Shown here: piece by piece, positions 1 to 7,548 of the stretch
Numbering within the stretch: position 1 is the first letter of the stretch
Layout of the letters: every line of letters begins with the position of its first letter
Source of the DNA: a virus
Virus record (IMG/VR): IMGVR_UViG_3300025598_001943
Coordinates: 1-33,042 of that record
Direction: 5' to 3' (one strand)
DNA: 33,042 nucleotides
The notes under the pieces: generated by a model
The model's input: only the letters and a program-made list of their open reading frames with translations
The model's database searches: none
What the model was told of the DNA's origin: nothing
Made by a program: the position numbers and the translations under genes

Positions 1-443
1 TCACTACTGCAAACAATCGCGCGTCGATCGAAGCCGCGATCGATCTAACGTTCCGTTCGTTCGTGATCCCCTACGCCAGAAGGCGGGCTCGGCAGCTTAC
101 AAGCAACCTGATTCCTGAGCTTGGCAAAAACGGCCAAGTGATCATGTACGACGAGTCCAAGATCGAGGCCCTCAAGGACATCTTGCTCAAGGAAATCGCA
201 GTGCTCTGCGGTGTGCCTCCCCTTACCCCCGACGAGGGACGCGCAAGGATCGGCATGGGCAAGGTCGACGGCGGAGACCAGATTCAGGTGCCAAAGGGAA
301 CGCGCCCCATGGGCCAAGCGGAAGGCACTCAGCGGCAAGCAGCAGAAGCGCCAAAGGATCCGACCACGGCGATGGTCGACAACGGCGATGGCAATCAACT
401 GGCCGGTCCAGGCGAGGGAGTGCTCGCGGACCAAGACGACTAA
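1..443 (+). CDS. Phage portal protein, C-terminal part (5' end outside window)
   Basis: This frame is open from base 3, so the gene begins before the window; about 146 codons are visible before TAA. The portal dodecamer forms the DNA entry vertex and docks terminase and the connector. The visible start reads TTANNRASIEAAIDLTFRSF, then IPYARRRARQL. This resembles the C-terminal third of HK97-family (PF04860-type) portals, where an N-rich segment is followed by a helix and an 'I-P-x-A-R' stretch. A segment near bases 190-260 with CGVPP fits the usual 'g-VPp-lLG' motif. The last 50 residues are Gly/Gln/Asp-rich and look disordered. Location upstream of a prohead protease and capsid gene supports the call. 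The first in-frame start, GTG at 63, is internal and not a real start. Confidence 0.8.
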   Translation, partial: TTANNRASIEAAIDLTFRSFVIPYARRRARQLTSNLIPELGKNGQVIMYDESKIEALKDILLKEIAVLCGVPPLTPDEGRARIGMGKVDGGDQIQVPKGTRPMGQAEGTQRQAAEAPKDPTTAMVDNGDGNQLAGPGEGVLADQDD

Positions 444-509
444 CTTGTCCCTCACAAGGGACCTGACCCAAAGAGCGGCGAGTACTTCCTCGCTCTTTCC
501 CGATAAACC

Positions 510-1478
510 ATGAGCGAAAACCAAGCATCTGTCGGCAACGGCGTAACGCCTTCAACGAGTGGACTTGAGATCCAAGTAGTGCGCGAAACTGAGAAGTTTG
601 AAGCGGTTCAAATTCCGGCGCACGACTTAATCACGCCTGAATTCCTTCAAAGTTTGTTTGACTGGTCGAAGCGCCAGTTGGAATATGTTGTTGAAGCGGC
701 TTTTGATGGTCAAGGGCGTTTTCTCAGGATTTGCGGGACCAACTACCAGGGCAAGCCAGGCGACTATCTTTTGCTGATGCGAGGGCACTATCGCCCGTTG
801 TCAGTGCTGACTGAGGACCAGTTCCTCAAATGCTATGAGAGTGTCAGCCCCACGCAACCCGCTGGATATATTTCGGACATCGCTGCGCAAGTAGGTGTTC
901 ATAAGCTTAAACCAGACCCCAACTCGCCGTACAGCTACATCCGGTGTGAATACAGCATCATCGCAGATGAATTGGCCAGGGTCTTTGTATCTGGGCTTAA
1001 ACACTCAAAGATCACCGGTTTCGAACTCAATGCGGACCTACGGATCACCGGCGCAGATCAGATCCGCAAGTTCTGCCAGGAAAATAAAGGCCCGGGCGCT
1101 GCTGGACGCGAGGAGATGAAAGTTGTCGCAGATTTGGTTGAACTAGCGGTACTTGCAGCGCAGACAAAACTAGCAAAACTGGGCAAGCCTGTTGTTTCAA
1201 CTGGCGAGAGCTCTGACCAAAAACCGAAGTTTGAGTTGGACGACCTGGGCGACAGGGTCAGGGTGTATTGCCATGGAGTTTCGGACTCAGGCGTGTGGTT
1301 CGTGGAGTTTGCTAAGACGCTGCTAGCCTCACTCTCGGGAGCCGAGCGACATAGTCTGCTGTGCAAGCATCTGAAAGAGCACGGAATTTCGCTCACTCTA
1401 AACTGGACGCCAATCATTGACTTGCTTCATTCCGCAGTCCCTGAGCCTTCACGTTCAGGCTTCGTTCAGAGCAACTGA
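510..1478 (+). CDS. Hypothetical protein, 322 aa, between portal and protease
   Basis: I do not recognise this protein. It is soluble-looking, with no signal peptide or membrane segment. The N-terminal 20 residues are Ser/Thr/Gly/Asn-rich, the middle (residues 30-200) is mixed alpha/beta with aromatic residues, and the last 90 residues look like a compact helical domain. The start has no clear Shine-Dalgarno sequence; ATG at 510 lies 67 bases after the portal stop. Its TGA overlaps the next ATG by one base, so translation is probably coupled. Base composition seems slightly less GC-rich than the neighbouring capsid genes, and portal and protease genes are usually adjacent, so this may be the first gene of an inserted cassette (inference). 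It could also be a minor capsid protein. Confidence 0.6.
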   Translation: MSENQASVGNGVTPSTSGLEIQVVRETEKFEAVQIPAHDLITPEFLQSLFDWSKRQLEYVVEAAFDGQGRFLRICGTNYQGKPGDYLLLMRGHYRPLSVLTEDQFLKCYESVSPTQPAGYISDIAAQVGVHKLKPDPNSPYSYIRCEYSIIADELARVFVSGLKHSKITGFELNADLRITGADQIRKFCQENKGPGAAGREEMKVVADLVELAVLAAQTKLAKLGKPVVSTGESSDQKPKFELDDLGDRVRVYCHGVSDSGVWFVEFAKTLLASLSGAERHSLLCKHLKEHGISLTLNWTPIIDLLHSAVPEPSRSGFVQSN

Positions 1479-1924
1479 TGGCCAGTACAATCCACGTCAA
1501 TCGCGCGTACACCTGTTCGCGCATCCCAATTGGCGCGTTTTCGGTCAGGTCTCGTATTTGTCGGTTTGACCCGCACCAAAAGCATCTGACCTATGAAGAC
1601 GGCGGATGGCGCTGGCTTCCGATTGCGGTGAGCAGAGAGCTAGAGGGCCAAGGCATTGTTCCACACGCTTTCGTAAAAGTTCCACTTCCAGCAAACGTAA
1701 GTGCCTGTTCGCGGCTGCTCTTGTGCAACTCGATCTATTGCGAGGGCAATCTCAATGCGTTGCGGCTTTCGGTCTGGCTCACCCTTGTTTGGTGCGCCAG
1801 TTTCTTATGGGTTGGGCTATTCGCTTGGTTTACCAAAGTCGGCGTCCTTGACCACGACTACCGTTGCGTACATGGGTTGTGGCAGGTTGCCTACACCCTG
1901 AAAAAACGGAAGGCGCGGGCCTGA
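1478..1924 (+). CDS. Hypothetical membrane protein, 148 aa
   Basis: Unrecognised. ATG at 1478 overlaps the preceding TGA (TGATG), and its own TGA overlaps the next ATG the same way; that chaining is the main argument that it is real. A single hydrophobic segment rich in Leu, Trp, Val and Phe spans about residues 95-118, followed by a basic C-terminus (KKRKARA). This predicts one membrane helix with about 90 residues before it. The N-terminal part has several Arg and Cys residues but no CxxC pair. No ribosome site is seen. Two other frames are also open for part of this stretch, so a misassigned frame cannot be fully excluded, but neither has start/stop overlaps with the neighbours. Confidence 0.5.
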   Translation: MASTIHVNRAYTCSRIPIGAFSVRSRICRFDPHQKHLTYEDGGWRWLPIAVSRELEGQGIVPHAFVKVPLPANVSACSRLLLCNSIYCEGNLNALRLSVWLTLVWCASFLWVGLFAWFTKVGVLDHDYRCVHGLWQVAYTLKKRKARA

Positions 1925-2163
1925 TGCCCTGCACCATTCGCTACTGGGACAACGACCCACCGCAGCTTGAAGAAGGCGATCCGCCTCTCACTCCCTTGAT
2001 GGTCCTAGAGGACTGGCCGACAAAGCACACCAGGGAAGGCGAGCGCTGTTTTGTCAACGACGTTTGGTCCTGGGTCATGAAGATCGAAGACCACGGCGAC
2101 AGCCAAGACGTCTACGTCCGTGACGTGGTGATGGGCCAGACGGCCAGAGGAAAAGTTTACTGA
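1924..2163 (+). CDS. Hypothetical protein, 79 aa
   Basis: Unrecognised small acidic protein beginning MPCTIRYWDNDPP. I chose ATG 1924 rather than the upstream in-frame ATG at 1864, because 1924 makes the same one-base TGATG overlap as its neighbours, while 1864 would overlap the previous gene by 60 bases. The protein has a Pro-rich start, then residues with a regular strand-like pattern (DVWSWVMKIEDHGDSQDVYV), so a small beta-rich fold is plausible. It ends with a TGATG overlap into the next gene, so it belongs to the same translationally coupled set. The function is unknown. Confidence 0.55.
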   Translation: MPCTIRYWDNDPPQLEEGDPPLTPLMVLEDWPTKHTREGERCFVNDVWSWVMKIEDHGDSQDVYVRDVVMGQTARGKVY

Positions 2164-2414
2164 TGCTTGTACCGCACGAACACCTATCGCCAAAGAACCG
2201 GGTTAGCGACGTCAAGATCCTGGTCCTTACGGCCAGCGACCACAACGTCCACGTAGTTGTCGAGTGGGACGACCAGAAGCTCGACATCCCGATCTCTCCG
2301 TCCTCTGCTGAGGCGCTGGCGACCACTCTGATTGCCGCGTCGATGATGGTGAAGGGCGACAAGTCTGGAAGCGGAAGCATTCCTCTTGCCCCAGGTCCGG
2401 TTACGACCGGCTGA
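2163..2414 (+). CDS. Hypothetical protein, 83 aa
   Basis: Unrecognised small protein. ATG 2163 overlaps the TGA of the gene before. Residues 15-45 alternate hydrophobic and polar residues, as in a beta hairpin (VKILVLTASDHNVHVVVEW). Residues 48-65 look like an amphipathic helix, and the tail is Gly/Ser/Pro-rich. It is the last gene before a strong hairpin terminator 28 bases downstream, so genes 510-2414 may form one transcriptional end unit together with the portal gene. No function is assigned. Confidence 0.55.
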   Translation: MLVPHEHLSPKNRVSDVKILVLTASDHNVHVVVEWDDQKLDIPISPSSAEALATTLIAASMMVKGDKSGSGSIPLAPGPVTTG

Positions 2415-2441
2415 CCCAAAGCTTAGCTCTGATCACACCCC

Positions 2442-2475
2442 CAGGGGTCCGAAGCAATACCGCTTCGGACCCCTG
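2442..2475 (+). terminator. Hairpin terminator after the portal-side cassette
   Basis: A perfect 14-bp inverted repeat (2442-2455 with 2462-2475) encloses a six-base loop. A short TTTT run follows at 2479-2482, three bases after the stem. It lies 28 bases after one gene and 23 bases before the next ATG. The weak T-run means efficiency is uncertain, and it may instead cap or stabilise RNA ends. Confidence 0.7.
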
Positions 2476-2497
2476 CTCATTTTGCTCCCTCACGATC

Positions 2498-2974
2498 ATG
2501 ATCACCCCCGAACAAAGCGCATTGCTAAGGCGACAAGCCGAAATCGAGATGCGGGCCCATTCGCTTGGCCTCGCACTGTCCCTGTGGGCAAAAACCGAAG
2601 AGTGGCAAGGCTCCCACAAGTGGCTTGGTCGGTTTTCCAAGGAATGCCGCAAGCACGTCAAGGGAGTCTGCAAGTTCATTGCCGACTACGCTGCTATGCC
2701 CGTATCGGTGCCTGGCGTAGCCGACTGCCCCTGCACCGCGACCAGCCTTGAGGACTGCTACCAGCAGATCATGTCTGCCGTTCAAGAGGCCCAAGAAGGC
2801 TGGCAAAGCGTTTCCGCCTCTGCCGGTCCGACTAAAGCACTTGAGGAGTTTTGCGACCGGTACCTCGATGAAAACATCGTCCTCATCAAGACGCTGAACA
2901 GGCACCTGAAGCGGCTAAGCCAAATCGGTGGCGATCAGGCGGCCCTTCTGATTTGGGACAGGGACAGGGAGTAA
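2498..2974 (+). CDS. Ferritin-like four-helix protein, 158 aa
   Basis: The protein resembles ferritin by eye. Helix A includes residues 13-32 with E17 in the place of the ferroxidase Glu27 of human H-ferritin. Residues 47-61 carry S-K-E49-C50-R-K-H53, which lines up with the ferritin S-H-E-E-R-E-H motif. The C-terminal stretch 118-145 (F-C-D-R-Y-L-D-E125-N126, then a helix ending in I-G-G) matches the ferritin 'YLNEQ' helix. Length is close to the usual 160-180. In this alignment E49 and H53 are kept, the Glu62 equivalent is Cys50, the Gln141 equivalent is Asn126, and the Glu107 equivalent appears to be Ala. Iron oxidation may therefore be weak or absent. Cys residues are numerous (50, 58, 77, 79, 87, 119). 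It starts right after a terminator hairpin with no clear ribosome site. Its role in a head gene cluster is unknown. Confidence 0.6.
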   Translation: MITPEQSALLRRQAEIEMRAHSLGLALSLWAKTEEWQGSHKWLGRFSKECRKHVKGVCKFIADYAAMPVSVPGVADCPCTATSLEDCYQQIMSAVQEAQEGWQSVSASAGPTKALEEFCDRYLDENIVLIKTLNRHLKRLSQIGGDQAALLIWDRDRE

Positions 2975-2977
2975 GCC

Positions 2978-4447
2978 ATGCCAAGCCAGGCGATCAACGC
3001 ACTAAGACAGGGCGCGTCAAGCGCTGTGAAGTCACAGGAAGTTTCTGTGACCGAAATTGCCTTCTCGACCGCTGAAATCAAGGTCGACGCAAAAGATCCC
3101 TTCAAGGGCGGTTGTTACCTGGTCCTCTTCTCGACTCAGGACGATCCCGACCTTGCCAAGGAGTTCTTCACTTCCGAGACCGATTTCGGATCTCACAAGA
3201 CATCCCCGGTGTACTGGCACCACGGACTAGATCCCGACGTTCGCAAAGAAGAGATCGGGACATGCACGCTCAAGGCTGACGCCAAGGGCGTGTGGATGGA
3301 CTACCAGCTTGACAAAGCGAACAGCTACGCCAAGCAGATTGCCGACCTCTCCAAGAAGGACCGTAAGAAGATCGGGGCCAGCTCTGGCACCGCATCGCAC
3401 CTCGTGGAAAGAGAGCCCGTAAAGGCGGCTGACGGAACGGTGATCGCCACGAAGATCACCAAGTGGCCTCTCGGCATCGACGCGTCTTTGACTCCGACTC
3501 CGTGCGAACCCCGCACAAGGCAAGACATTATGCCGCTCAAGTCATACGACTTCGGATCCGCTCCTTCTTTGAAGTCACTCACGGAAGGCATGCAGGTTGA
3601 GGCTGAAGGGTCTTCGGTTCTCACCGACCCTAAGGTTGGCGACTACGTGTATCCGGTGAAGCCCATGGTTGGGCATTCGATGTGCGCCAAGATGGCAGCC
3701 GAGCACGATGGGCTCGTCAAGTCGCTTTTCCGCAATCGGACGATCAGCCCAGCCGAGTACAAGGACATCTCCACAAAGTGGGGCGATACGGTCTATCAGT
3801 ACCACACAGGCCTAAATGACGATGTCTCGCAGCGCAACCTCGATGAGTGGGACGCGTACGACCTCGACTACAAGGGCCTCGGAGAGCACCTCAAGACTGT
3901 TGGCGACGCGCTTCATGCCGTCCTGACCCGCTGCCACAATGCCGGCGCAGATCACATGCTCACGCACGGAATCGTAAACCGAGCAGAGCACGGTGAACTC
4001 AAGTCTCATTTTGAGAATCACCTCAAGAGCTATTTGGACTCCCTCGACGAGGGGCTGATGTCCAGAGACCTTCATTCGTGCGGATCCAAGTATTTGCACC
4101 TGAAAGGATTGCAGACGCCTGATGCCCGTGGGCTTCGGACGTCTGAGCAGGTTGCGAGGGTCTTGACCCTTGCTGACGACCTGCAGACCGAGTGCGATTT
4201 GACTCACGCCAGATTCAAGGCGATCAAAGCACTTAGACAAGAGGGGGGCGCGGACCTTGGTGCTGTTGCCATTGACCTCCTGAACCAGGCAGCTAACGCA
4301 TGCAAGACGTCTATGGACGCTCTGCAGGCTCTCATTCCCCCAACCGTGGATCAGTCCGCGGCAAAGGCGGTTGAGGAGAGTCTCGCAAGCGCCAAGCAGA
4401 TGCTTGCCTCCCTGAAAGAGGGACAGGCTGCTACGACCACCACTTAG
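2978..4447 (+). CDS. Prohead protease with long C-terminal extension
   Basis: This enzyme should cleave capsid and scaffold proteins during head maturation. Residues 40-185 match the caudoviral prohead protease fold (U35/S78-like, herpes-assemblin relatives). They include a G-C-Y-L-V-L-F strand, YWHHG (H81/H82, candidate catalytic His), then IGASSGTASH (S136 of the SSG motif, likely nucleophile), and the family-typical end 'ITKWP...DASLTPTPCEPR' near residues 160-180. Usual family members are about 200 residues; this one has about 300 more. That extension is mostly helical, with His/Asp-rich stretches, and ends in an Ala/Gln/Thr tail, so a fused scaffold domain is likely (inference). It starts three bases after the ferritin-like gene and stops 12 bases before the capsid GTG. 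Confidence 0.85.
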   Translation: MPSQAINALRQGASSAVKSQEVSVTEIAFSTAEIKVDAKDPFKGGCYLVLFSTQDDPDLAKEFFTSETDFGSHKTSPVYWHHGLDPDVRKEEIGTCTLKADAKGVWMDYQLDKANSYAKQIADLSKKDRKKIGASSGTASHLVEREPVKAADGTVIATKITKWPLGIDASLTPTPCEPRTRQDIMPLKSYDFGSAPSLKSLTEGMQVEAEGSSVLTDPKVGDYVYPVKPMVGHSMCAKMAAEHDGLVKSLFRNRTISPAEYKDISTKWGDTVYQYHTGLNDDVSQRNLDEWDAYDLDYKGLGEHLKTVGDALHAVLTRCHNAGADHMLTHGIVNRAEHGELKSHFENHLKSYLDSLDEGLMSRDLHSCGSKYLHLKGLQTPDARGLRTSEQVARVLTLADDLQTECDLTHARFKAIKALRQEGGADLGAVAIDLLNQAANACKTSMDALQALIPPTVDQSAAKAVEESLASAKQMLASLKEGQAATTTT

Positions 4448-4459
4448 CGAGGTATTTCA

Positions 4460-5917
4460 GTGGCAACAGCATATCAAGAGAATGCGCTGATCAAGGCGCA
4501 GCGTGATGCCTTCGAGGGCATCGTGTCGGAGTGCGAGACGCTTCAGGCCAAGGGCAATTGGTCCCCCGACGAGTTGAAACTTCTGAGGGAGTATCCCCAA
4601 AGACTCAAGGAGGCTGAGGCCAACCTTCAGTCCGCAATCGAGCTTGAGAAGAGCATGCAGTCCGCAAAGGGACTTATGGGCAACGCGAATCTCATGCCGA
4701 TCGGTGCGGTTGCTAAGGCAGAACTTGCAGCCATCCAGAATGCAGCTCAAAAGGCCATGGGCCAGCGCACGACATGGGAAGGCAAGAGCGGTCACGAGAC
4801 CTATGGCGTCGATCCCATCACGGGCAAGATGGTGCCGATCGAGGGCGACGGTGCGGTTCTCTCCGACCGAACCCTGAAGGCAATCCAGGAGCCCACCTAC
4901 ATGCGGGCGTTCGAGATCTACGCTCGAAAGGGACAAGACGCGCTCGACAAGGCCGACTTCCAAGTCCTGATGGACGCGAAAACCCTTTCTGAGGGCGCGG
5001 ACAGCGGCGGAGGCTTCTTCGTTCCTCCGCAGTACATTGCTCAGCTCATTCAGCGCAAGCCTCACCCGACACGGCTCATGAGCTATGTCGAGACGGTTCC
5101 GTGCTCGGCTGACCAGGTGATCTGGCCCCGAATCAACAACGACTCGGATACGGCCGACATCTACGTGGCAAACAGCCCGCGAATCCAGTGGATTGGCGAA
5201 AAGGGCCCCACGCCAAGTCAGGCTGACCCGAACTTCGGCAACGTGACGGTTGAGATCCACACCGGCCAGTTCTTCATCGAGTGCTCGCGCAACCTCCTGG
5301 AGGACTCTCAGATTCCTCTTTCGATGGTGATCGGCAAGCTCGGTGGCCAGGCCTACGATCTCGGTCTCGACAACGCTCTGGTGTCGGGTACCGGCATCAA
5401 CCAGCCCGTCGGACTTCTGACCAACGCGGGCGGCGCGGGCGACTACTGCCCAGTGGTCAACTGCGGTAACCCGGTCACGGCTGCAGGCCTTATCAACCTT
5501 GTTGAGGGCATGCCTCCGCAGTACACCGATTCTGACACGACTGTGGCGCTGATGAACAAGATCAACGCCTGGGCGACGTTCTCGCAGATCACTGACGGTT
5601 CTGGCCAGCTCATCTTTGGTCTGGCTCGATCGCAGGGTCCTGAGGGTCTGGCAAGCAAGCGCGTTCACAAGCTTCTTGGCTTTGACGTGATCTTCTCGCC
5701 GTTCATGCCCAACACCGGCGCAGGAAACAATGTCGTCGCTTTCGGTGATCCGAAGGATGCGTACATCTTCTGCCAGCGCGTTGGCATGACCATCGAGACC
5801 TACGGTACTCAAGACCGCTCGATGATCCAGAAGAACGCCCTCGGTTGGAACTTCCGATTCCGCTGCGGTGGACAGACCGTTCAGAGCCGCGCCGTCCACA
5901 TCGGACAGCAGAGCTAA
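4460..5917 (+). CDS. Major capsid protein, HK97 fold
   Basis: This is the shell-forming capsid subunit. A GTG start at 4460 is set by GAGG at 4449-4452. Residues 1-115 are helical with heptad-like Leu/Glu/Lys spacing and resemble the HK97 delta (scaffold) domain. After about residue 176 comes L-S-E-G-A-D-S-G-G-G-F-F-V-P, the usual start of the mature shell domain. Further HK97-family hallmarks follow: a V-P-C-S-A-D-Q-V-I-W-P strand, then the G-L-D-N-A-L-V-S-G-T-G and N-Q-P-V-G-L-L block, and a C-terminal half rich in beta strands. Length (485) fits an unprocessed HK97-type protein. The protease gene just upstream is the expected partner, probably cutting near residues 120-180 (inference). A long minus-strand open frame lies opposite and is a composition shadow. 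Confidence 0.92.
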   Translation: MATAYQENALIKAQRDAFEGIVSECETLQAKGNWSPDELKLLREYPQRLKEAEANLQSAIELEKSMQSAKGLMGNANLMPIGAVAKAELAAIQNAAQKAMGQRTTWEGKSGHETYGVDPITGKMVPIEGDGAVLSDRTLKAIQEPTYMRAFEIYARKGQDALDKADFQVLMDAKTLSEGADSGGGFFVPPQYIAQLIQRKPHPTRLMSYVETVPCSADQVIWPRINNDSDTADIYVANSPRIQWIGEKGPTPSQADPNFGNVTVEIHTGQFFIECSRNLLEDSQIPLSMVIGKLGGQAYDLGLDNALVSGTGINQPVGLLTNAGGAGDYCPVVNCGNPVTAAGLINLVEGMPPQYTDSDTTVALMNKINAWATFSQITDGSGQLIFGLARSQGPEGLASKRVHKLLGFDVIFSPFMPNTGAGNNVVAFGDPKDAYIFCQRVGMTIETYGTQDRSMIQKNALGWNFRFRCGGQTVQSRAVHIGQQS

Positions 5918-5940
5918 GGCGCTTTCGTAGCGCGGGTCAC

Positions 5941-5963
5941 GGGCTTCGGGTCTTCCGGAGCCC
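5941..5963 (+). terminator. Hairpin after the capsid gene
   Basis: A nine-bp stem (5941-5949 with 5955-5963, one G-T wobble) with a five-base loop. There is no T-run, so it is more likely an RNA-stability or partial-termination element than a full terminator. It lies 20 bases before the next ATG. Confidence 0.4.
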
Positions 5964-5983
5964 ACTTCACACGAGGTTAAACA

Positions 5984-6487
5984 ATGTTCTTCCACCAACC
6001 GACAACCGACCTTGACCCAATCCTCGCGCTTGGCGCGGTGGCTGCGGGTACAACCGACACTCAAACCTTCACCGAGGTTTCGATGAGTCAGCAGTACAAC
6101 GGAGTTTTCTTCCTTGCGCTGATTGGCACGATCACCGCAACCGGCACGGCGACTCTGCAGGCGAAGGGCTCCAACACGTCCGGCACATATGGCGCTGGCA
6201 CCATTGGACTCTTCCAGCACGTCGATTCCGGCAACACGGTTCAGGCTCAGGCCACGACCGGAGACTCCGCAACGCTTCTGTTCATTGACATCTTCAAGCC
6301 CCTGGTGAGCTATGTCAGAGGACAGATCGTTCGCGCTACGGCCAACGTGGTCATCACGGGCGCTGTGGCATTCCGCTACGCCTCGATCGTTGGCGCGGTC
6401 GTTCCAAGCGGCGTCGCTACCCACTCGACTCTCACGTCGACTCCAGGCTACGACAGAGCGAGCAACCCAAGTCTGTCGACTTCGTAA
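5984..6487 (+). CDS. Probable head decoration or minor structural protein, 167 aa
   Basis: Unrecognised by family. It follows the capsid gene directly, where decoration or head-fibre genes often sit. The sequence is rich in Gly, Ala, Thr, Val and Ser with long beta-type alternation (ALIGTITATGTATLQAKG, and residues 110-150), and has no Cys or membrane segment. This composition is common in virion surface proteins. The start at 5984 is supported by GAGG at 5974-5977. The C-terminal 30 residues are Ser/Thr-rich and probably flexible. The structural role is inferred from position and composition only. Confidence 0.6.
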   Translation: MFFHQPTTDLDPILALGAVAAGTTDTQTFTEVSMSQQYNGVFFLALIGTITATGTATLQAKGSNTSGTYGAGTIGLFQHVDSGNTVQAQATTGDSATLLFIDIFKPLVSYVRGQIVRATANVVITGAVAFRYASIVGAVVPSGVATHSTLTSTPGYDRASNPSLSTS

Positions 6488-6498
6488 GGATCGCTTAC

Positions 6499-6520
6499 GG
6501 CCCGGGGGATCCCCCGGGCC
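6499..6520 (+). terminator. Perfect 22-base palindromic hairpin
   Basis: Bases 6499-6508 and 6511-6520 are exact reverse complements around AT, all G or C apart from the centre. It lies 12 bases after a stop and 12 bases before the next ATG, with no T-run. It may slow polymerase or protect RNA ends; full termination is uncertain. Confidence 0.45.
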
Positions 6521-6532
6521 ACTTTCAACATC

Positions 6533-6757
6533 ATGCCTGCTCAACCATTTCGAACTCTCGGGCGCGAGAACGGGCAGAACCTCGTCGGCATCGATTCACA
6601 AGACGCCAACGGCAACACCCTCTCCACCCAAACCTTCTTTGTGCCCGACGCTAAGCTGCCAAACCTCAAGACTGGGCAATACACCATCGCCAAAGTGAGC
6701 AAAGCCTTAGAAAAGGTCACGACGAAGGCCTCTCACACGTTCACGCCCACTGCCTGA
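6533..6757 (+). CDS. Hypothetical small head-region protein, 74 aa
   Basis: Unrecognised. The protein starts MPAQPFRTLG and contains a hydrophilic, strand-rich middle and a Lys/Thr-rich end. The start is 12 bases after a palindromic hairpin and no clear ribosome site is seen. It is followed 15 bases later by the next gene on the same strand. Small genes of this kind between capsid and connector genes often encode minor head proteins, but nothing in the sequence fixes a role. Confidence 0.5.
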   Translation: MPAQPFRTLGRENGQNLVGIDSQDANGNTLSTQTFFVPDAKLPNLKTGQYTIAKVSKALEKVTTKASHTFTPTA

Positions 6758-6772
6758 ACGCCCTTCAAACCC

Positions 6773-7123
6773 ATGATTACAGAACATAAATTCCAGGTTC
6801 TTGGCCGCGACCAGGGAAAGCACAACGTGCTCCTTGCCACGGGCGAGACTGTACGTTTGGATGATGCTGGACTGGATAGGCTCCGAAGCGACGAAGAGTT
6901 CGTGCTTGCCGAGCTGAGTCTGCGCGAGAAGTCCTCGAGCAAAGCATCCCACTCCCTTCAATTTAAGGCTGACATCCCTGCGACCGAAGAGGTCGCCGAG
7001 GTCGCCGAAGACCCAGACGGACGCGAGCACGCTGAATCTGAGGCTCGCAACACACCCGTATCTGAGGCCGCAGCAGAGCCTGCAGCTGAAGAGACTCCTG
7101 AGAGCACAGAGGCTAGATCATGA
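6773..7123 (+). CDS. Hypothetical protein with acidic, low-complexity tail, 116 aa
   Basis: Unrecognised. Residues 1-45 form a compact basic/mixed segment (HKFQVLGRDQGKHNVLLATG), and residues 65-116 are dominated by Glu, Ala, Asp and Pro, a disordered acidic tail. The last four bases overlap the next start (ATGA). The first ~45 residues share a layout with the first ~55 of the following protein: 'K...V.L..G....L.D..L..L..D..FV'. The two genes may therefore be related head proteins (inference by eye). Confidence 0.55.
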   Translation: MITEHKFQVLGRDQGKHNVLLATGETVRLDDAGLDRLRSDEEFVLAELSLREKSSSKASHSLQFKADIPATEEVAEVAEDPDGREHAESEARNTPVSEAAAEPAAEETPESTEARS

Positions 7124-7548
7124 ACGCACAGCTCGCAATTGCAGAAGGCAAGAAGGTCGCCGTAAAGCTGGACCGGTTCCAGGACCGAACAGGCGTCTGT
7201 TTCAGCGACGGCACCAGGCAGGTGCTTACTGACCGGGAACTCGCAATCCTTCAGAAAGACACCAACGTGATGTTCGTGACCACCAACGAGTGGTTCGAGC
7301 TCAAGAAGCAGTCCGAGCCCGTTGTTGCAGGCAAACCAACTGCCGGAAGCGCCGACTTTGCTCCTCTAGCGGACATGATCCGCCAACTGGTGATTAGCAA
7401 CCAGCAAGTGGTAAGTGCGCTGACCCAGACGAGCGCAAGCCAAGCATCCGAACTCAAAGAGCTTCGCGACGAAATCGCGGCCCTCAAGAGTGAGCTTGGA
7501 GTTGCACCGGCTGCACAGCCTACGCTGGCCGCCGCAAAGAGCAAGTAA
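7120..7548 (+). CDS. Hypothetical coiled-coil head-region protein, 142 aa
   Basis: Unrecognised. Residues 1-65 form a compact domain ending in 'NVMFVTTNEWFEL'. Residues 85-130 are a predicted helix or coiled coil (ISNQQVVSALTQTSASQASE, then LKELRDEIAALKSEL). The tail is Ala/Pro/Lys-rich. The start overlaps the previous stop by four bases, with AGAGG upstream. TAA is followed immediately by ATG of the connector gene. It could be a minor head or scaffold-like protein; position is the only support. Confidence 0.55.
   Translation: MNAQLAIAEGKKVAVKLDRFQDRTGVCFSDGTRQVLTDRELAILQKDTNVMFVTTNEWFELKKQSEPVVAGKPTAGSADFAPLADMIRQLVISNQQVVSALTQTSASQASELKELRDEIAALKSELGVAPAAQPTLAAAKSK

Noticed and set aside
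4457-6544. 695-codon open frame on the minus strand opposite the capsid gene
   Set aside because: The opposite strand codes for a clear HK97-fold capsid protein with a ribosome site; the minus product has Arg/Leu/Val-heavy composition typical of a shadow frame in GC-rich DNA.
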